Counted from the stretch's first letter, positions 51,141-61,217 are shown. The stretch: DNA of 64,000 nucleotides from JAVJST01 sp040219295 (GCA_040219295.1 JAVJST010000005.1:682001-746000); one strand, 5' to 3'. The notes: a model not told the origin generated them from the sequence alone. Translations and numbers: made by a program.

Positions 51141-52801
51141 GCCGACGGCTCCCGCTCGCCGAGACCGTAGACCCTTGCCGCCGCGTCCCCCGAGATCAGT
51201 CCGGCATCCCGGTCCGCTTTGACCAGATCGCGGTCGCGCAGGCGGGGATCGCCAATTCCGCCGCCCCCCGGCGTGTCGAACAACAAACGCTGGCCGGGCT
51301 CGATCCTGAGCATGCCCTTGCTCGGCAGGTCTTCGCCCCCGGAGATGCGGATCCGGCCGCTGGCACCCGCCATGCCGCCGTCGCGCCCGGCGGCGGGGAA
51401 CTTGACCCGCTCGACGGAAAGAAAGACCAGGAAGCCATCCCGGCCGCGCGGTTCGAGCTCGATCTGCTGGCCGAGGCCGCCCCTGTGGCGGCCCGCGCCG
51501 CCACTGTCGGTCCTGAGTTCGCGCCGGCGGAAGCGGACCGGCGCGGCGCTTTCCGCCATCTCGACCTGTGAACCCCAGACGCCGCTCGGGAAGGCGGTCG
51601 CCGACAAGCCGTCCTTCATTGGCCGGGCGCCGGTACCGCCGTTATGCACCAGTTCGACGGCGAAAATGTCGCCGCCGCGCTGCGCGGCTTCGGGCGTGTT
51701 GCGGATGGGAATGTCATAGAGGCACGACGCCCCCTCGGTCGGTACCCGGTCGGGTACCGCCTGGTACAGGCAGCCGAGCACCAGGTCCGGGGTCATCTGG
51801 CCGATGGTGTGGCGCTGCGCGACCGGCGCCGGATGCGGCGCGTTGAGGATACAGCCGCTCGGTCCGCTGACGGTAAACGGCTCGAGCGAACCGGCATTGT
51901 TGGGAATGTCCGGCCCGATGATGCAGCGGAGCGCGAACACGGAGTAGGCCGTCGCGTAGTTCAGCGGCACGTTGATGCCCTTCGCGGAGCATGACGACGT
52001 ACCCGTGTAGTCGAGGTGGATGCCATCGGCCTTCACCGTCAGCGTGGCCGCCAGCGTGATTTCCTTCTCGTAGCCGTCGATACGGATCTCGTTGCGATAG
52101 ACGCCGGACGGGATTTCGGCAATCGCCGCCAGCGTGCCGCGACGCGAGGTGTCGATGATGTACATCGCCAGCGCATCGAGGTCGTCGATGTCGAACTCGG
52201 TCATCATGGCGACCAGGCTCCGGCCGCCCGCCTCGCAACACGCGATCAGGGCGTAGATGTCGCCTTCGTTGGCCGTCGCATCGCGCGAGTTGGCACGGAT
52301 GATGTCCATCAGCAGAGTATTGATCGCGCCGCCGTCCGTCAGCCGGCATGGCGGTACCATCAGTCCCTCGTCGTAGATGTCGGCGCCCTCCGGTCCCATG
52401 CCGAGACCGCCGAGATCGGCGAGGTGGGAGGTGCACGACGTGAAGCCGATGATCCGGTCCTTGTGAAAGACCGGCATCATCAGGAGAAAATCGTTGAGGT
52501 GGCCCGATGCGATCCAGGGGTCGTTGGTGACGAAGATGTCACCGGGCTTCATCTCCTGCAGCGGGAACATGTCGCGCAGCGTCTTCACCGCCTCCGCCAT
52601 GGTGTTGATGTGGCCCGGCGTGCCGGTCACCGCCTGAACGAGCATGCGCCCCTTGAGGTCGAAAATGCCCGCCGATATGTCGCCGCATTCGCGCACGATG
52701 GGGCTGAAGGCGGCGCGGATCAGTGTCTGGCCCTGTTCCTCGACGATGGCGAGTAGCCGGTTCCACATGACCTGCAGGCGGGTGGGATCGGGTTGGCTCA
52801 T
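51137..52801 (-). CDS. hyuB: Hydantoinase B / oxoprolinase-type subunit
   Basis: This 554-residue HyuB-family protein has MWNRLLAIVEEQGQTLIRAAFSPIVRECGDISAGIFD, MKPGDIFVTNDPW-SGHLNDF, and the metal-ligand segment FTSCTSHLADLGG. The C-terminal RHRGGLGQQIELEPRG and DTPGGGGIGDP are also typical. With HyuA it forms an ATP-dependent hydrolase of hydantoin, N-methylhydantoin, 5-oxoproline or related rings. It overlaps both neighbours by 4 bp. Confidence 0.92.
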   Translation of the reverse strand: MSQPDPTRLQVMWNRLLAIVEEQGQTLIRAAFSPIVRECGDISAGIFDLKGRMLVQAVTGTPGHINTMAEAVKTLRDMFPLQEMKPGDIFVTNDPWIASGHLNDFLLMMPVFHKDRIIGFTSCTSHLADLGGLGMGPEGADIYDEGLMVPPCRLTDGGAINTLLMDIIRANSRDATANEGDIYALIACCEAGGRSLVAMMTEFDIDDLDALAMYIIDTSRRGTLAAIAEIPSGVYRNEIRIDGYEKEITLAATLTVKADGIHLDYTGTSSCSAKGINVPLNYATAYSVFALRCIIGPDIPNNAGSLEPFTVSGPSGCILNAPHPAPVAQRHTIGQMTPDLVLGCLYQAVPDRVPTEGASCLYDIPIRNTPEAAQRGGDIFAVELVHNGGTGARPMKDGLSATAFPSGVWGSQVEMAESAAPVRFRRRELRTDSGGAGRHRGGLGQQIELEPRGRDGFLVFLSVERVKFPAAGRDGGMAGASGRIRISGGEDLPSKGMLRIEPGQRLLFDTPGGGGIGDPRLRDRDLVKADRDAGLISGDAAARVYGLGEREPSA

Positions 52802-54906
52802 GGCGCGGCCTCCGGGAGCGGGATGCTGGCAAGAAGGATGTTTCGGGCGGCGTCGACGGTCGCGACGAAATCGCGACTGACAAGGGTTGTGGTCTGCGGT
52901 TCGACGATCAGTGCCGGACCGGCGATCCGGCTCCCGGGCTCGAGGGCTTCGCGCACGTAGATCGACGCGTCGATCGCTTCGCCCGTCAGGTCGCAGACGA
53001 TCCGCCGGCGGGACGCGGGCACAGCGTCCCGGCCTTCCGGTGCCGGCGCCATCGGCGGCGGCGGGACCCGCGCGGTGGAGACGCGCACCGCCCAGTTCAG
53101 AATCTCGACGACCATGCCCGGGACGGCGCGGCTGAACTGCCGGCTGTACTCGCGTTCGAAGGCGTCGCGCAGGACGGCGATATCGTCGGCGGCGAGCGCC
53201 CGGTCGGGCATCTCGATCTCGATCTCGTGACCCTGGCCGCGATAGCGCATGAAGGCGCTGCGTCGGCAGGAAAGCGGCTCGCTCGGCGCCCCGGCCCGGA
53301 CGACGGCTACCGCCTCGCCGATCAGCAGATCGAACAGGGCGTTGACCCTGCCGAGATCGGCATCGTCGAGGGTCGTGTACTGGCTGCGGACGATCTCGTA
53401 GGAAACCGGCGCATAGAGGAAGCCGACCGCCGAGCCGACGCCGGGGGCCTCAGGGATGAGGATCTGCCTTATGCCGGCCTTGCGCGCGACGCGCGTCGCG
53501 TGCAGCGGGCCGTTGCCGCCGAACGCGACCATGGTGCGCTGGCCGAGATCCTTGCCCGACTCGACCGCGTGCATGCGTCCGGCGGCCGCCATGTTCTCGT
53601 CGACGATCTGGCTGACGCCGTTGGCGGCGGGCCCTACGGCGAGGCCCAGCGGGGTGCCGACGTGGCCGGCGACGACGGCTTCGGCCCGCCCGGAATCGAC
53701 GCGCAGCCGCCCTTCGGCGAAGGTCGCCGGGTCGATCAGTCCCATGACGACATCGGCGTCGGTGACCGTCGGGCGTTCGCCGCCCCGGCCGAACGCCGCC
53801 GGCCCGGGTTCGCTGCCGGCACTTTCCGGTCCCACATTCAATCGGCCGAGCCGGTCGACGTGGGCGATGGAACCGCCGCCGGCGCCGATCTCGATCATCT
53901 CGACAACGGGGATGCGGACCGGCATGCCGCTGCCCTTGATGAAGCGTTGCGCGCGGGCGATCTCAAAGCGGCGCGACGTTTGCGGCTGGTAGCCGTCGAT
54001 CAGGCAGAGTTTCGCCGTGGTGCCGCCCATGTCGAAGGACAGCACGTCCGCGAGACCGCACTGCTCGGCGGCGTTGGCGGCCAGCACGGCGCCGCCGGCG
54101 GGCCCCGACTCGACAAGGCGGATGGGATAGAGCGCGGCGGTTTCCAGCGTCGTCATGCCGCCGCCCGCGGTCATCATCAGGATCGGACAAGTCAGTCCTT
54201 CCGTGGCGAAGGTCTTGGCGAACGAACGGAGATAACGCGCCATCAGCGGCTGGATATAGGCGTTGGCAATGGTCGTGCAGAGCCGCTCGAACTCTCGCGC
54301 CTCGGGGCTGACGCCGCTCGAAAGCGTGATCGAGACGCCGGGCAGCCGCTCCTGAAGCAGGACCGCCAAGCGCTTCTCGTGCGTCGGGTTTGCGTAGGCG
54401 TGCAGCAGGCAGACGGCGACGGCTTCCGTGCCCGCATCGCTTAGCGCCTGGGCGAGGTCGTCGACGGCACTTTCGTTCAGCGCCTCGACGACGCTCCCGT
54501 CGACATCGACGCGTTCGGGGATCGTGAAGCTCCGGGTGCGGGGCACGATCAGGTCCGGCTTGTCGATGTTGATATCGTACTGGTCGTAGCGCCGCTCATA
54601 GCCGATCTCGAGAATGTCGCGGAAACCGCCGGTCGTGACGGTCGAGACGACGGCGCCGCGACGTTCGATCAGTGCGTTCGTCGCCAGTGTCGTCCCGTGA
54701 ATGAAGCCTCCGACTTGGGATAGCCGAACGCCCGCCTCGGCGATCGCCAGGCGCACGCCGTCGAACGCACCCTCGGCCGGGTCGGTATGCGTGGTCAGGG
54801 TCTTCGACGCGGCGAGGACGCGCCGGTCGGCACCCATCAGGACGGTATCGGTAAAGGTGCCGCCAATATCGACGGCGATGCGGAGGTCTTCTGGATGTCG
54901 GGGCAT
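52798..54906 (-). CDS. hyuA: Hydantoinase A / oxoprolinase-type subunit
   Basis: This ASKHA-fold ATP-binding subunit of 702 residues has the phosphate-1 motif IAVDIGGTFTDTVLMG. FIHGTTLATNALIERRGA, LSFDMGGTTAKLCLI, GAGGGSIAHVDRLGRLNVGPESAGSEPGPA and FGGNGPLHA are characteristic of HyuA. It couples ATP hydrolysis to ring opening together with HyuB. It is the first gene of a four-gene operon ending in the racemase-family gene. Confidence 0.94.
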   Translation of the reverse strand: MPRHPEDLRIAVDIGGTFTDTVLMGADRRVLAASKTLTTHTDPAEGAFDGVRLAIAEAGVRLSQVGGFIHGTTLATNALIERRGAVVSTVTTGGFRDILEIGYERRYDQYDINIDKPDLIVPRTRSFTIPERVDVDGSVVEALNESAVDDLAQALSDAGTEAVAVCLLHAYANPTHEKRLAVLLQERLPGVSITLSSGVSPEAREFERLCTTIANAYIQPLMARYLRSFAKTFATEGLTCPILMMTAGGGMTTLETAALYPIRLVESGPAGGAVLAANAAEQCGLADVLSFDMGGTTAKLCLIDGYQPQTSRRFEIARAQRFIKGSGMPVRIPVVEMIEIGAGGGSIAHVDRLGRLNVGPESAGSEPGPAAFGRGGERPTVTDADVVMGLIDPATFAEGRLRVDSGRAEAVVAGHVGTPLGLAVGPAANGVSQIVDENMAAAGRMHAVESGKDLGQRTMVAFGGNGPLHATRVARKAGIRQILIPEAPGVGSAVGFLYAPVSYEIVRSQYTTLDDADLGRVNALFDLLIGEAVAVVRAGAPSEPLSCRRSAFMRYRGQGHEIEIEMPDRALAADDIAVLRDAFEREYSRQFSRAVPGMVVEILNWAVRVSTARVPPPPMAPAPEGRDAVPASRRRIVCDLTGEAIDASIYVREALEPGSRIAGPALIVEPQTTTLVSRDFVATVDAARNILLASIPLPEAAP

Positions 54907-55103
54907 GGATGCGTCGCTTGTGCAGGAGTGACCGAAGAACGTCGGAAACGGCGGCCGGTTCGGGCCGTCCGGTCAGCGCAAGCGGTCAGGCGACGAGATC
55001 GCACCTCGTCGCACGACGGCAATTCTGGGCAGGATTGAAAGGCAGATCCGTCATGGGAGACGTCCACACAAAATCGAACGCCGAGACACTGCGCGCAAAT
55101 CCT

Positions 55104-55122
55104 GTACCTGTCAATTGGGTAC
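55104..55122 (-). promoter_or_regulatory. Possible promoter/operator of the hydantoinase operon
   Basis: Within the 273-bp gap 54907-55179 there is an inverted repeat GTACC-N9-GGTAC. On the minus strand it contains a perfect -35 TTGACA (complement of 55109-55114). A weak -10 lies 17 bp further (complement of ACACTG, 55086-55091). It would start the hyu transcript ~180 nt before hyuA. The rest of the gap shows no gene. Confidence 0.33.
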
Positions 55123-55179
55123 GAGGGCACTCAGTCATCTCTTGTTGCCGTACGCGGGCGACGGCGATCACTCGCCGCA

Positions 55180-56697
55180 TCAGAGCGACTCCAGGAAGCG
55201 GATCAGGTCGGCACGCTCCGTGGGTTCCATGGCGACCACCACGTCCCGTGCGGCCTGCGCCTCGCCGCCGTGCCAGAGAACGGCCTCGAGCAGGTTTCGC
55301 GCGCGGCCGTCATGCAGGAAACTGGTGTGGCCGTTGACGGCCCCGGCCAGGCCAATGCCCCAGAGCGGTGCCGTGCGCCATTCCCGTCCCGTGGCGTCGC
55401 CCGCCGGTCGGCCGTCGGCGAGGCCCTCGCCCATGTCGTGCAGCAGCAGGTCGGTAAAGGGCCAGATCAGCTGAAAACGGTGTCCTTCCTGTTCGGCGTC
55501 GCGGCTGGTGACGTAGGCCGGCGTGTGGCAGGCCGCGCAGCCGCTTTCGTGGAACGCGCGTTTACCGCGCAGGACGTCCGGTTCGCCCGCCTCGCGTCGC
55601 GCCGGGACCGCCAGGTTCTTGGCGTAGAAGACAACCAGATCGAGGATGTCGTCGCTGGCCTCGTGCGGCCCGGCGGCGTCTTGCACGCCATCGGGCATGG
55701 CGAGGCACGCGGTCTGGCGTTCGGTGCACTCCCCGGCCGGGTTCTGTGCCAACCGGTTCGAGATGCCGATATCGCCGGCGAACGCATTGGCGGATTGTAC
55801 CAACACGCTCGGGTTGGACGCCTTGTGACCAAACCGCCCAAGAACGATGTCGCCGCTGACCGGGTCGCGCACCATGCTGGGCTTGCCGCTGATGCCGTCG
55901 CCGTCCTCGTCGTCCGGGTCGGCCTGTGCCAGGATATCACCCGGGTGGATCGCCTCGAGCAAACCCATGCCGATCATCGGCGGTGCGACTCGCGGCGACA
56001 GCATCACGTCCGGGTCCATCGGACCGTACCCGAGGTCGCGCACGCCGTAGGCCGGTGATCGCAGGCTCATGGTTTCGCCACCGCTCAGGCTCACGAGTTT
56101 CTCGGCGTAGGCAATCGTCATGCGGCCCTCGACGGGCAGACCCGCCACGGCCTTGTCCTGAAGCTGGGTGCCGTAGGTCGGTTCCGGGACGACGAGAATA
56201 TCCCTCGACGCGAGCGCTTTGCGCTCGGCGTCGGTGCGCGGCGGCACGGACAGCCGCAGAAACATCGAGGTCGCGAGATCGTCGGGACCGTCGGGCGGGT
56301 GACCGCGGCCGTCCTCGAGGTGGCAGCGCTGGCACGAGCGGGCGTTGAACAGCGGTCCCAGCCCGTCGGACGACTGCGCCGACGAGGGCGACGAGACCCA
56401 GAGTCTCCGGAACAGCCCGTTGCCGAGCTTGAAATCGCGTTCACCCTCGAACGACAGGTTGGCGGCGAAGTGGGAGAACGCATCGCGGGTGACCTTGGCT
56501 ATCGACGTCGTCGCCCCGCCGGCCATGGTCTCGTACTTCTGAGGTGCGGAGAAGTCCTGGGGGGACGCCAGAATGGCTGCGATGCGCGCTCGATCCTTCG
56601 GCGACAGGTCGTCGCGATGGGCCAGCGGTCCGTCCGCGGCGGCCGGCGAGCCGAGGAGGGCGGCAATGGCGAAAAGCAGCGGCATACCGATCCGCAT
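55180..56697 (-). CDS. Di-haem oxidoreductase (DUF1111/thiol oxidoreductase-like)
   Basis: This secreted 505-residue protein has a signal peptide cleaved near AAADG. Two c-type haem sites are CQRCH (in NARSCQRCHLEDGRGHPP) and CAACH (in ESGCAACHTPAYV). The family is related to MauG-like and cytochrome c peroxidase-like proteins and often accompanies imelysin-type iron-uptake proteins, but none is adjacent here. TAPLWGIGLAG and HDGRARNLLEAVLWHGGEA are conserved C-terminal family segments. Its function is not settled; it likely handles electron transfer in the periplasm. It lies just downstream of the cbb3 cluster on the same strand. Confidence 0.9.
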   Translation of the reverse strand: MRIGMPLLFAIAALLGSPAAADGPLAHRDDLSPKDRARIAAILASPQDFSAPQKYETMAGGATTSIAKVTRDAFSHFAANLSFEGERDFKLGNGLFRRLWVSSPSSAQSSDGLGPLFNARSCQRCHLEDGRGHPPDGPDDLATSMFLRLSVPPRTDAERKALASRDILVVPEPTYGTQLQDKAVAGLPVEGRMTIAYAEKLVSLSGGETMSLRSPAYGVRDLGYGPMDPDVMLSPRVAPPMIGMGLLEAIHPGDILAQADPDDEDGDGISGKPSMVRDPVSGDIVLGRFGHKASNPSVLVQSANAFAGDIGISNRLAQNPAGECTERQTACLAMPDGVQDAAGPHEASDDILDLVVFYAKNLAVPARREAGEPDVLRGKRAFHESGCAACHTPAYVTSRDAEQEGHRFQLIWPFTDLLLHDMGEGLADGRPAGDATGREWRTAPLWGIGLAGAVNGHTSFLHDGRARNLLEAVLWHGGEAQAARDVVVAMEPTERADLIRFLESL

Positions 56698-56790
56698 GAT
56701 TTTCGATCTCCGTACAGTCGCAATGGGTGACGCGCACCGTATTGTCCGAAACGACAGACTACGGGCCGAACATCTAATTGAACACGGCGT

Positions 56791-56934
56791 TCAGTCGTCC
56801 TCGTCGTCCAGAATCCTCTCGGCGGCGCCGTCGAGATCGTCGAACTGTCCCGACTTCAACGACCAGACGAAGGCGACCAGCCCGGCGAGGCCAAGGGCGA
56901 GGGCTGCGGGTATCAGGAATACCAGGGCGTTCAC
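56791..56934 (-). CDS. ccoS: CcoS cbb3 oxidase assembly protein
   Basis: This 47-residue protein has one N-terminal membrane helix (LVFLIPAALALGLAGLVAFVW) followed by the CcoS signature SLKSGQFDDLDGAAERIL and an acidic tail DDEDD. It starts with GTG at 56934 inside the ccoI stop codon (GTGA). CcoS is needed to place haem and copper in the catalytic subunit. It completes ccoGHIS. Confidence 0.9.
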   Translation of the reverse strand: MNALVFLIPAALALGLAGLVAFVWSLKSGQFDDLDGAAERILDDEDD

Positions 56935-59192
56935 GAGCGTTTACCCCACTTGAGAAGCCCCAGCCGCAGGCTGTTGGCAACGACGACGATGGAACTGCCC
57001 GACATCGCGATGGCGGCGAACAGCGGCGTCACCACGCCTGCCATGGCCAGCGGCACGGCGAACAGGTTGTAGGTGAAGGCGAGGCCGAAGTTCTGGATAA
57101 CCGTGCGATTGGTTGCGCGGGCAAGGTTGATGGTATCGGCGACCGCCATCAGTGATTCGCCCTGGAAGATCACGTCCGCCGCGGTCTGGCTGACGTTGGC
57201 GGCCGTGGCCGGCGACATCGAGGCATAACCTTCGGCGAGCGCCGGCGCGTCGTTGAGCCCGTCGCCAACCATCAGGACCTTGTGGCCAGCATCGGTCAGT
57301 GCCCGGACCTGTTCGGCCTTGGCTGCCGGTAGGCTCTCGGCTTCACAGTCCGCCGGGTCGATGCCGATCTGGGCGGCGAAGGAATCGACGATGTTGCGAC
57401 GGTCACCGGACAGGATCCTGACGGCGATGCCCATGCCGCGCAGTTGCTCGACGGTTGCACGCGCGTCGGGCCGTAACGTGTCGCGGAACCGGAACACGAC
57501 GCTTGGTCGGCCGTCGCGTACCATCCAGACCTCGCTGCAACCGTCGTCCTCAACGGAATGTGGCGGGTGTTGACCGCGGTCGACGCCGAGCCATGCGGCA
57601 CTGCCGAGGTTGATCGTCTCGCCGTCGACGACGCCTTCGATGCCGCGACCGGAGAGTTCGCTGATGTCCGTCACCGTACGGCCGGTCTGGACGCCGGCGG
57701 CGTTGGCCAGGGCCTGGCACAGCGGATGCCGGGAACGTCGTGCCAGCGCCGCCGAGATCGCCAGGTCCTCCGCATCGATGGCGTCGCGGTTGACCAGTTC
57801 CGGGCGTCCGAGCGTCAACGTGCCGGTCTTGTCGAAAACGCAGACGTCGGTCGCCGCCAGGCGTTCGAGACCATCGCCGGACTTGAGCAGCACTCCGTGA
57901 CGCATCAGCAGGCCCGATGCCACGGTCTGCGCCGTCGGCACCGCGAGCCCGAGGGCGCACGGGCAGGTGATGATCAGAACGGCGACGGCGGTCATCAGCG
58001 CCGTCATCCAATCGGCCCCGGCGATCAGCCAACCGACGAAGGCGATGGCGGCCAGCACGTGGACGGCAGGCGCATATATTCTGGCGACGCGGTCGGCGAT
58101 GCGCACATACCTGGCGCGGCCCTGTTCCGCGGCTTCGACGAGGCGAACGATCTCGGCCAGCAGCGAGTCGTCGCCGGCCGCTTCGATGCGGACCTCGATC
58201 GGTGCCGTAAGATTGATTGTCCCCGCATAGACGCGGTCTTCCGGCCCGATGTCGACCGGCATGCTCTCGCCGGTCATCAGGCTGTTGTCGACCGCAGAAC
58301 GGCCCTTGGTGACGAGGCCGTCGGCGGCGAGGCGTTCGCCCGCGGCAACAACCATGGTCATGCCCGGCGAGAGATCGTTGACGGCGACGCTGCGGACGGT
58401 GCCGTCCTGCATCAGAATGTTGGCCCCCGTCGCGGTCAGGCGGATCAGGTGCTGTGCCGCGGAGCGGGCCTTGGTGCGGGCGCGCTGGTCGAGATAGCGC
58501 CCGATCAGCAGGAAGAACAGCAGGCCGACAGCGGCGTCGAAATAGGCGTGCTGGCCACTGACAGCGGTCTGGTAGAGGCTCATCCCCGCGGCAAGCACGA
58601 CGGCGAGGGAAATCGGCACGTCCATGTTGAGCTGGCGGCGCGACAGAGCGGCCCACGCGGAGCGAAAGAAGGGTTGGCCCGCGTAGACAATCGCGGGCAG
58701 CGCGATCAGGGCGGAAATCCAGTGGAAGAGATCGCGGGTCGCCACGCCCATGCTGCCGTCGTGTCCCGACCAGACGGAAACCGAGAGCAGCATGACGTTG
58801 GCTGCGGCAAAGCCTGCCACGGCCATAGACAGCAGCAGACGGCGTTCCGCGGTCTCGTCCTTGGTGCCGAAGGCGTCGGGATCGAAGGGTGCGGCCGGAA
58901 ATCCGAGTTCGGTAACGATATCGATGAGATCGCGGGCGCGAATCGCCGACGGCGTCCAGTCGACCACGAGCCGACGGGTGCTCAGGTTGACACGCGCGCG
59001 GGCCACGCCCGGCGTATCGTGCAATGCCTTCTCGATCTTACGGATGCATCCTGCGCAATGGATGTTGTCGACCATGAGGTGAAGGCGAGAGAGACCGTCC
59101 GGCAGTTCACGGACGAACGGCGTCTTGTGCGCCGGTGACGCCGGTACGGCGTCGACGTTGACCGCCTGATCGTGCCGGATCGTCAGGTTCAT
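56931..59192 (-). CDS. ccoI: Copper-transporting P-type ATPase for cbb3 assembly
   Basis: This 753-residue P1B-ATPase starts with a heavy-metal-binding domain with the metal site HCAGCIRKIE, then eight membrane helices. The transport motif is CPCALGLAVPTAQT, the phosphorylation site DKTGTLTLG and the hinge VGDGLNDAPAL. The family delivers copper to cytochrome cbb3 rather than exporting it for tolerance. It lies between ccoH and ccoS with 4-bp overlaps on both sides. Confidence 0.95.
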   Translation of the reverse strand: MNLTIRHDQAVNVDAVPASPAHKTPFVRELPDGLSRLHLMVDNIHCAGCIRKIEKALHDTPGVARARVNLSTRRLVVDWTPSAIRARDLIDIVTELGFPAAPFDPDAFGTKDETAERRLLLSMAVAGFAAANVMLLSVSVWSGHDGSMGVATRDLFHWISALIALPAIVYAGQPFFRSAWAALSRRQLNMDVPISLAVVLAAGMSLYQTAVSGQHAYFDAAVGLLFFLLIGRYLDQRARTKARSAAQHLIRLTATGANILMQDGTVRSVAVNDLSPGMTMVVAAGERLAADGLVTKGRSAVDNSLMTGESMPVDIGPEDRVYAGTINLTAPIEVRIEAAGDDSLLAEIVRLVEAAEQGRARYVRIADRVARIYAPAVHVLAAIAFVGWLIAGADWMTALMTAVAVLIITCPCALGLAVPTAQTVASGLLMRHGVLLKSGDGLERLAATDVCVFDKTGTLTLGRPELVNRDAIDAEDLAISAALARRSRHPLCQALANAAGVQTGRTVTDISELSGRGIEGVVDGETINLGSAAWLGVDRGQHPPHSVEDDGCSEVWMVRDGRPSVVFRFRDTLRPDARATVEQLRGMGIAVRILSGDRRNIVDSFAAQIGIDPADCEAESLPAAKAEQVRALTDAGHKVLMVGDGLNDAPALAEGYASMSPATAANVSQTAADVIFQGESLMAVADTINLARATNRTVIQNFGLAFTYNLFAVPLAMAGVVTPLFAAIAMSGSSIVVVANSLRLGLLKWGKRS

Positions 59193-59683
59193 GGTTCGAC
59201 CTCGATCTCGTAGCGCAGCAGATAGGCGTCACCGGCCGTGAGTTCGATGTCCCATCGGCCCGCGGCCAACTCCGCCAGTAGGCTGTGATAGATGCCGCTG
59301 CCGGCTTCGCTGAAGTCGACAATGAGCGGTTCGTCGCCGCCGACCGGCCGCTGGATGACGGCCTGCACGTCGAGACCACCGAGCGGCACGCCGTCCGGAC
59401 CTTCGAACGTCGCTACCAGCAACGCGCCGTTACCGTCGTCCACGTAACTCAGGGACGAGTGCCAGCCGAGGTCCCGCTGGGCCTCCGCCGCCTCGAGCTG
59501 GCGGTTGTAGTCCAGCCCCTTGTTGTAGGAGTCCTCGTCCGCCAGACCGGGCCAGGTGTCCAGCGCGAAGTACACAAAGACGCTGTTGACCGCGATGATG
59601 ATGCCGAAGAAGGCGATCATGCCCAAAAGGACCGTTCTTCCGGTAATCAGCGTGCGGTTTTCATTGATCGTGTCGGCACTCAT
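59189..59683 (-). CDS. ccoH: CcoH/FixH cbb3 assembly protein
   Basis: This 164-residue FixH-family protein has one N-terminal membrane helix (VLLGMIAFFGIIIAVNSVFVYFAL) and a periplasmic beta domain. The family motif LADEDSYNKGLDYNRQLEAAEAQRDLGW is clear. It interacts with CcoN during maturation. It overlaps ccoG and ccoI by 4 bp each. Confidence 0.92.
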   Translation of the reverse strand: MSADTINENRTLITGRTVLLGMIAFFGIIIAVNSVFVYFALDTWPGLADEDSYNKGLDYNRQLEAAEAQRDLGWHSSLSYVDDGNGALLVATFEGPDGVPLGGLDVQAVIQRPVGGDEPLIVDFSEAGSGIYHSLLAELAAGRWDIELTAGDAYLLRYEIEVEP

Positions 59684-61188
59684 TTGTCGGGTCCTCGGAA
59701 AATGCTGTCGTAGGAGGCGACCTGACCGGTCGAAAGATCCGTCAGTTCGAACAGAATGTCGGTGACGTCGTCGTCGATGGCGTCGGCGGGAACGTTGACC
59801 AGCAGCCGGAAGCTCTGCAGCGAGTCCGGGTGGGCGCTGATCACCGGATTGCCCGACAGGTCATCGAACGCGCCGCCGACCAGATTGAGGCGAATTCCGT
59901 CGATGCCGCTGGCCGCGATCTGGAACAGTCGTTCCTCGCGCGCCTTGTTCAGGACCTTGAAGGCGAAGCCGTTCTGAATTCGGCCGTCCGAGAGTACCGT
60001 AAACAACGGATTGCGGTCGTGCAGCACGTTGATGTCGATGTCGGATCGCGTCAGCAGGGTGTAGAGCATGATCAGCCCGGCCAGCGTCCAGACCGCGAAG
60101 TAGACCATCGTGCGCGGGCGAATGAAGCGAATGCTGGCGTGGTCACCGCGTGCCCGCCGCGCCGCATTGGCGAGAGAATCGTAGTCGATCAGGCCGCGTG
60201 GGCGGCCGATGCGGGTCATGACGTCGTCACACGCGTCGATGCATAACGAGCAGGTGATGCATTCGAGCTGCTGGCCGTCGCGGATGTCGATGCCCATGGG
60301 GCAGGATACGACACATGCCTTGCAGTCGATACAGTCGCCTCGGTTCTCGAAACTCTCGCCCTTGCGGTAGGGCGCCCGCGGCTCGCCGCGCTCCTCGCGA
60401 TAGGTGACCGTAAGCGACTCCTCGTCCATCATCGCGCCCTGGATACGCGGCCAGGGGCACATGTAGGTGCAGACCTGCTCGCGCATGAATCCGCCGAGGG
60501 TGAATGTCGTGAACGTCAGAATCGCGACCGTGATGTACGCCACGGGTTGCGCCTGCAGTGTGAACAGGTCGACAAACAGGGTCGGGGCGTCGGCGAAGTA
60601 GAAGACCCATGCGCCGCCGGTCGCCAGCGAAATCAGCAGCCAGGCAACATACTTGCTCAACCGCTTCGCCGCCTTGCCCGCGGACATCGACGCCTTGTCC
60701 AACCGGATCCGGGCGGCCCGGTCGCCCTCGATGGCGCGTTCGACGACGAGGAACAGGTCGGTCCACACGGTCTGCGGGCAGGTATAGCCGCACCAGGCGC
60801 GGCCGACGAGGCTGGTGACCAGGAACAGCCCGACGCCGGCCATGATCAGAAGCCCGGCGACGTAGTAGATCTCCTGCGGCCAGATCTCGATGAAGAAGAA
60901 GTAGAACCGGCGGGCCGGGAAGTCGATCAGGACGGCCTGGTCGGGGGCGCCCTCGCCGCGGTCCCAACGCAGCCAGGGCGTGATGTAGTAGATGCCCAGC
61001 GTCACCAGCATCACCCACCACTTGAAGGCCCGGAAACGGCCTTTTACCCGCTTCGGATGGATCTTGACGCGCTTCGCGTAGAGTTCACGGTTTGCCTTGG
61101 CGTTGACCGCCTCGACATCATGCTCCTCGACATCGGCCGATTGCGGCTTCTTCAGCGATGCATCTGGATCGACGTTGAGCAGGTTCAA
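59680..61188 (-). CDS. ccoG: CcoG/FixG iron-sulfur membrane protein
   Basis: This 502-residue protein has about five or six membrane helices and two ferredoxin-type [4Fe-4S] motifs, CIDCKACVVSCPMG and CITCSLCIDACDDVM. A C-terminal immunoglobulin-like periplasmic domain follows (~385-500). CcoG is described in the family as a cupric reductase supporting copper delivery to cbb3 oxidase. WCGYTCPQTVWTDLF is another signature. Confidence 0.95.
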   Translation of the reverse strand: MNLLNVDPDASLKKPQSADVEEHDVEAVNAKANRELYAKRVKIHPKRVKGRFRAFKWWVMLVTLGIYYITPWLRWDRGEGAPDQAVLIDFPARRFYFFFIEIWPQEIYYVAGLLIMAGVGLFLVTSLVGRAWCGYTCPQTVWTDLFLVVERAIEGDRAARIRLDKASMSAGKAAKRLSKYVAWLLISLATGGAWVFYFADAPTLFVDLFTLQAQPVAYITVAILTFTTFTLGGFMREQVCTYMCPWPRIQGAMMDEESLTVTYREERGEPRAPYRKGESFENRGDCIDCKACVVSCPMGIDIRDGQQLECITCSLCIDACDDVMTRIGRPRGLIDYDSLANAARRARGDHASIRFIRPRTMVYFAVWTLAGLIMLYTLLTRSDIDINVLHDRNPLFTVLSDGRIQNGFAFKVLNKAREERLFQIAASGIDGIRLNLVGGAFDDLSGNPVISAHPDSLQSFRLLVNVPADAIDDDVTDILFELTDLSTGQVASYDSIFRGPDK

Positions 61189-61217
61189 GGCCGTTCTCCG
61201 GTGTCCTTCGGCTGCCG

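Noticed and set aside
57558..59138. 526-codon plus-strand frame across ccoI
   Set aside because: It is antisense to a complete P-type ATPase gene and has shadow-type composition.
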